DNA of 6,303 bases from assembly GCA_964514665.1 (NCBI GenBank), contig CAZESH010000260.1, forward strand, positions 1-6,303. Direction: 5' to 3'. Below are positions 5,925 to 6,303 of the stretch, one piece after another. A model generated the notes under the pieces. That model saw nothing but the letters and a program-made list of their open reading frames with translations, did no database searches and was not told the origin of the DNA. Origin of the DNA: CAZESH01 sp964514665. Lineage in GTDB: Bacteria; Bacillota; Bacilli; Paenibacillales; KCTC-25726. Positions within the stretch are counted from its first letter, which is position 1, and every line of letters begins with the position of its first letter. The translations under genes were made by a program, and so were the position numbers.

Positions 5925-5953
5925 TGGAACAATGAATAAAGAAATGTTACGAT
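5924..5953 (+). promoter_or_regulatory. Candidate leuC promoter with extended -10
   Basis: TTGGAA (5924-5929, 4 of 6 to TTGACA) is followed after 18 bp by TACGAT (5948-5953, 4 of 6 to TATAAT), preceded by TGT, an extended -10 TGn. Start of transcription would be near 5960, leaving a leader of about 40 nt. The T-N11-A dyad centre would then lie near -54 and the 13-bp palindrome would abut the -35, as expected for LysR activation. Confidence 0.4.
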
Positions 5954-5986
5954 GAGTACAACCAAAAATTTTGCATGAAATCTATT

Positions 5987-5994
5987 GAGGTGAT
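5987..5994 (+). promoter_or_regulatory. Strong ribosome binding site of leuC
   Basis: GAGGTGAT pairs fully with the 3' end of Bacillota 16S rRNA and lies 6 nt before ATG 6001, fixing the leuC start. Confidence 0.7.
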
Positions 5995-6000
5995 GAAACG

Positions 6001-6303
6001 ATGACGAAAAAAACGATGTTCGAAAAAATTTGGGACCATCACGTCATTCATCAGGAAGCGGGCAAACCGAGCATTATTTACGTCGACCTGCATCTGGTGC
6101 ATGAGGTGACTTCCCCCCAAGCCTTCGAAGGTCTCAGACTTTCCGGAAGAAAAGTGCGCAGACCGGATCTGACCTATGCCACGATGGATCATAATGTGCC
6201 AACCAAAGACCGTTTTAATATTACCGATCCGATCTCCAAGCAGCAGATCGACACGCTGTCCCAAAACTGCCGGGAATTCGGTGTCAAGCTGTACGATCTG
6301 GAC
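6001..6303 (+). CDS. leuC: 3-isopropylmalate dehydratase large subunit LeuC (N-terminal part)
   Basis: The first 101 codons of leuC; the gene runs off the right edge (the full protein is about 470 residues). LeuC with LeuD forms the [4Fe-4S] isopropylmalate isomerase that converts 2- to 3-isopropylmalate in leucine biosynthesis. The fragment shows the aconitase-family N-terminus: MFEKIWDHHVI (6-16), YVDLHLVHEVTSPQAFEGL (27-45), and the signature ATMDHNVPT about residues 61-69. The cluster-ligand cysteines lie beyond the window. ATG 6001 is supported by GAGGTGAT 6 nt upstream. The gene starts its own transcription unit next to a divergent LysR regulator. leuD is expected downstream but cannot be seen. 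Confidence 0.96.
   Translation, partial: MTKKTMFEKIWDHHVIHQEAGKPSIIYVDLHLVHEVTSPQAFEGLRLSGRKVRRPDLTYATMDHNVPTKDRFNITDPISKQQIDTLSQNCREFGVKLYDLD

Noticed and set aside
5954..6000. T-box or leader-peptide attenuator before leuC.
   Set aside because: The leader is too short, and there is no Leu-codon-rich reading frame, no T-box consensus and no terminator-like stem.
5993..6004. Three-codon mini-frame (Met-Lys-Arg) whose TGA overlaps the leuC ATG.
   Set aside because: It starts only 2 nt after GAGG, inside the leuC ribosome site, so independent translation is unlikely; probably chance.

Overview
The window looks like ordinary chromosome from a moderately GC-rich Bacillota, most plausibly a Paenibacillaceae-type bacterium. 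The clues are strong GGAGGTGA-type Shine-Dalgarno sequences, non-ATG start options, proteins that by memory resemble Bacillus subtilis MtnE and MtnU, and a leuC gene that starts a unit of its own with no room for a T-box leader. Taxonomy is an inference from gene content and style, not a search result.

Layout: (1) 1-1852, plus strand: the C-terminal 190 residues of a PdxA-family dehydrogenase, followed after 12 nt by a 421-residue LarA-like (DUF2088) protein. They form one operon whose upstream part is cut off. (2) 1849-3051, minus strand: a class I/II aminotransferase of the MtnE type, whose stop codon overlaps the stop of the LarA-like gene. (3) 3052-3239: a 188-bp divergent control region. 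(4) 3240-4950, plus strand: a TIGR01777/YfcH-type NAD(P)-binding epimerase-like protein and a nitrilase-superfamily amidase of the MtnU (omega-amidase) type, 28 nt apart and probably co-transcribed. (5) 4944-5861, minus strand: a LysR-type regulator, overlapping the amidase gene by 7 nt tail to tail. (6) 5862-6000: a 139-bp AT-rich divergent control region with a good LysR-type T-N11-A dyad. (7) 6001-6303, plus strand: the first 101 codons of leuC.

How the genes may work together: PdxA plus a LarA homologue suggests catabolism of a hydroxy-acid (four-carbon acid sugar or relative), with the nickel-dependent LarA-like enzyme epimerising the hydroxy-acid carbon. Bacilli usually make vitamin B6 by PdxST, so this PdxA is probably not biosynthetic. 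The aminotransferase and amidase are the two halves of the glutamine transaminase/omega-amidase pathway: the first moves the glutamine amino group to a keto acid such as 4-methylthio-2-oxobutyrate, and the second hydrolyses the resulting 2-oxoglutaramate. Here they sit divergently without the rest of the methionine salvage genes. The LysR regulator probably controls leuC, and leuD if it follows, and also itself.

No RNA genes, mobile elements, CRISPR arrays, or long gene-free stretches were seen. I do not see a clearly new system. The most interesting items are the PdxA/LarA-like pair, the isolated omega-amidase locus, and the LysR-leuC intergenic operator.
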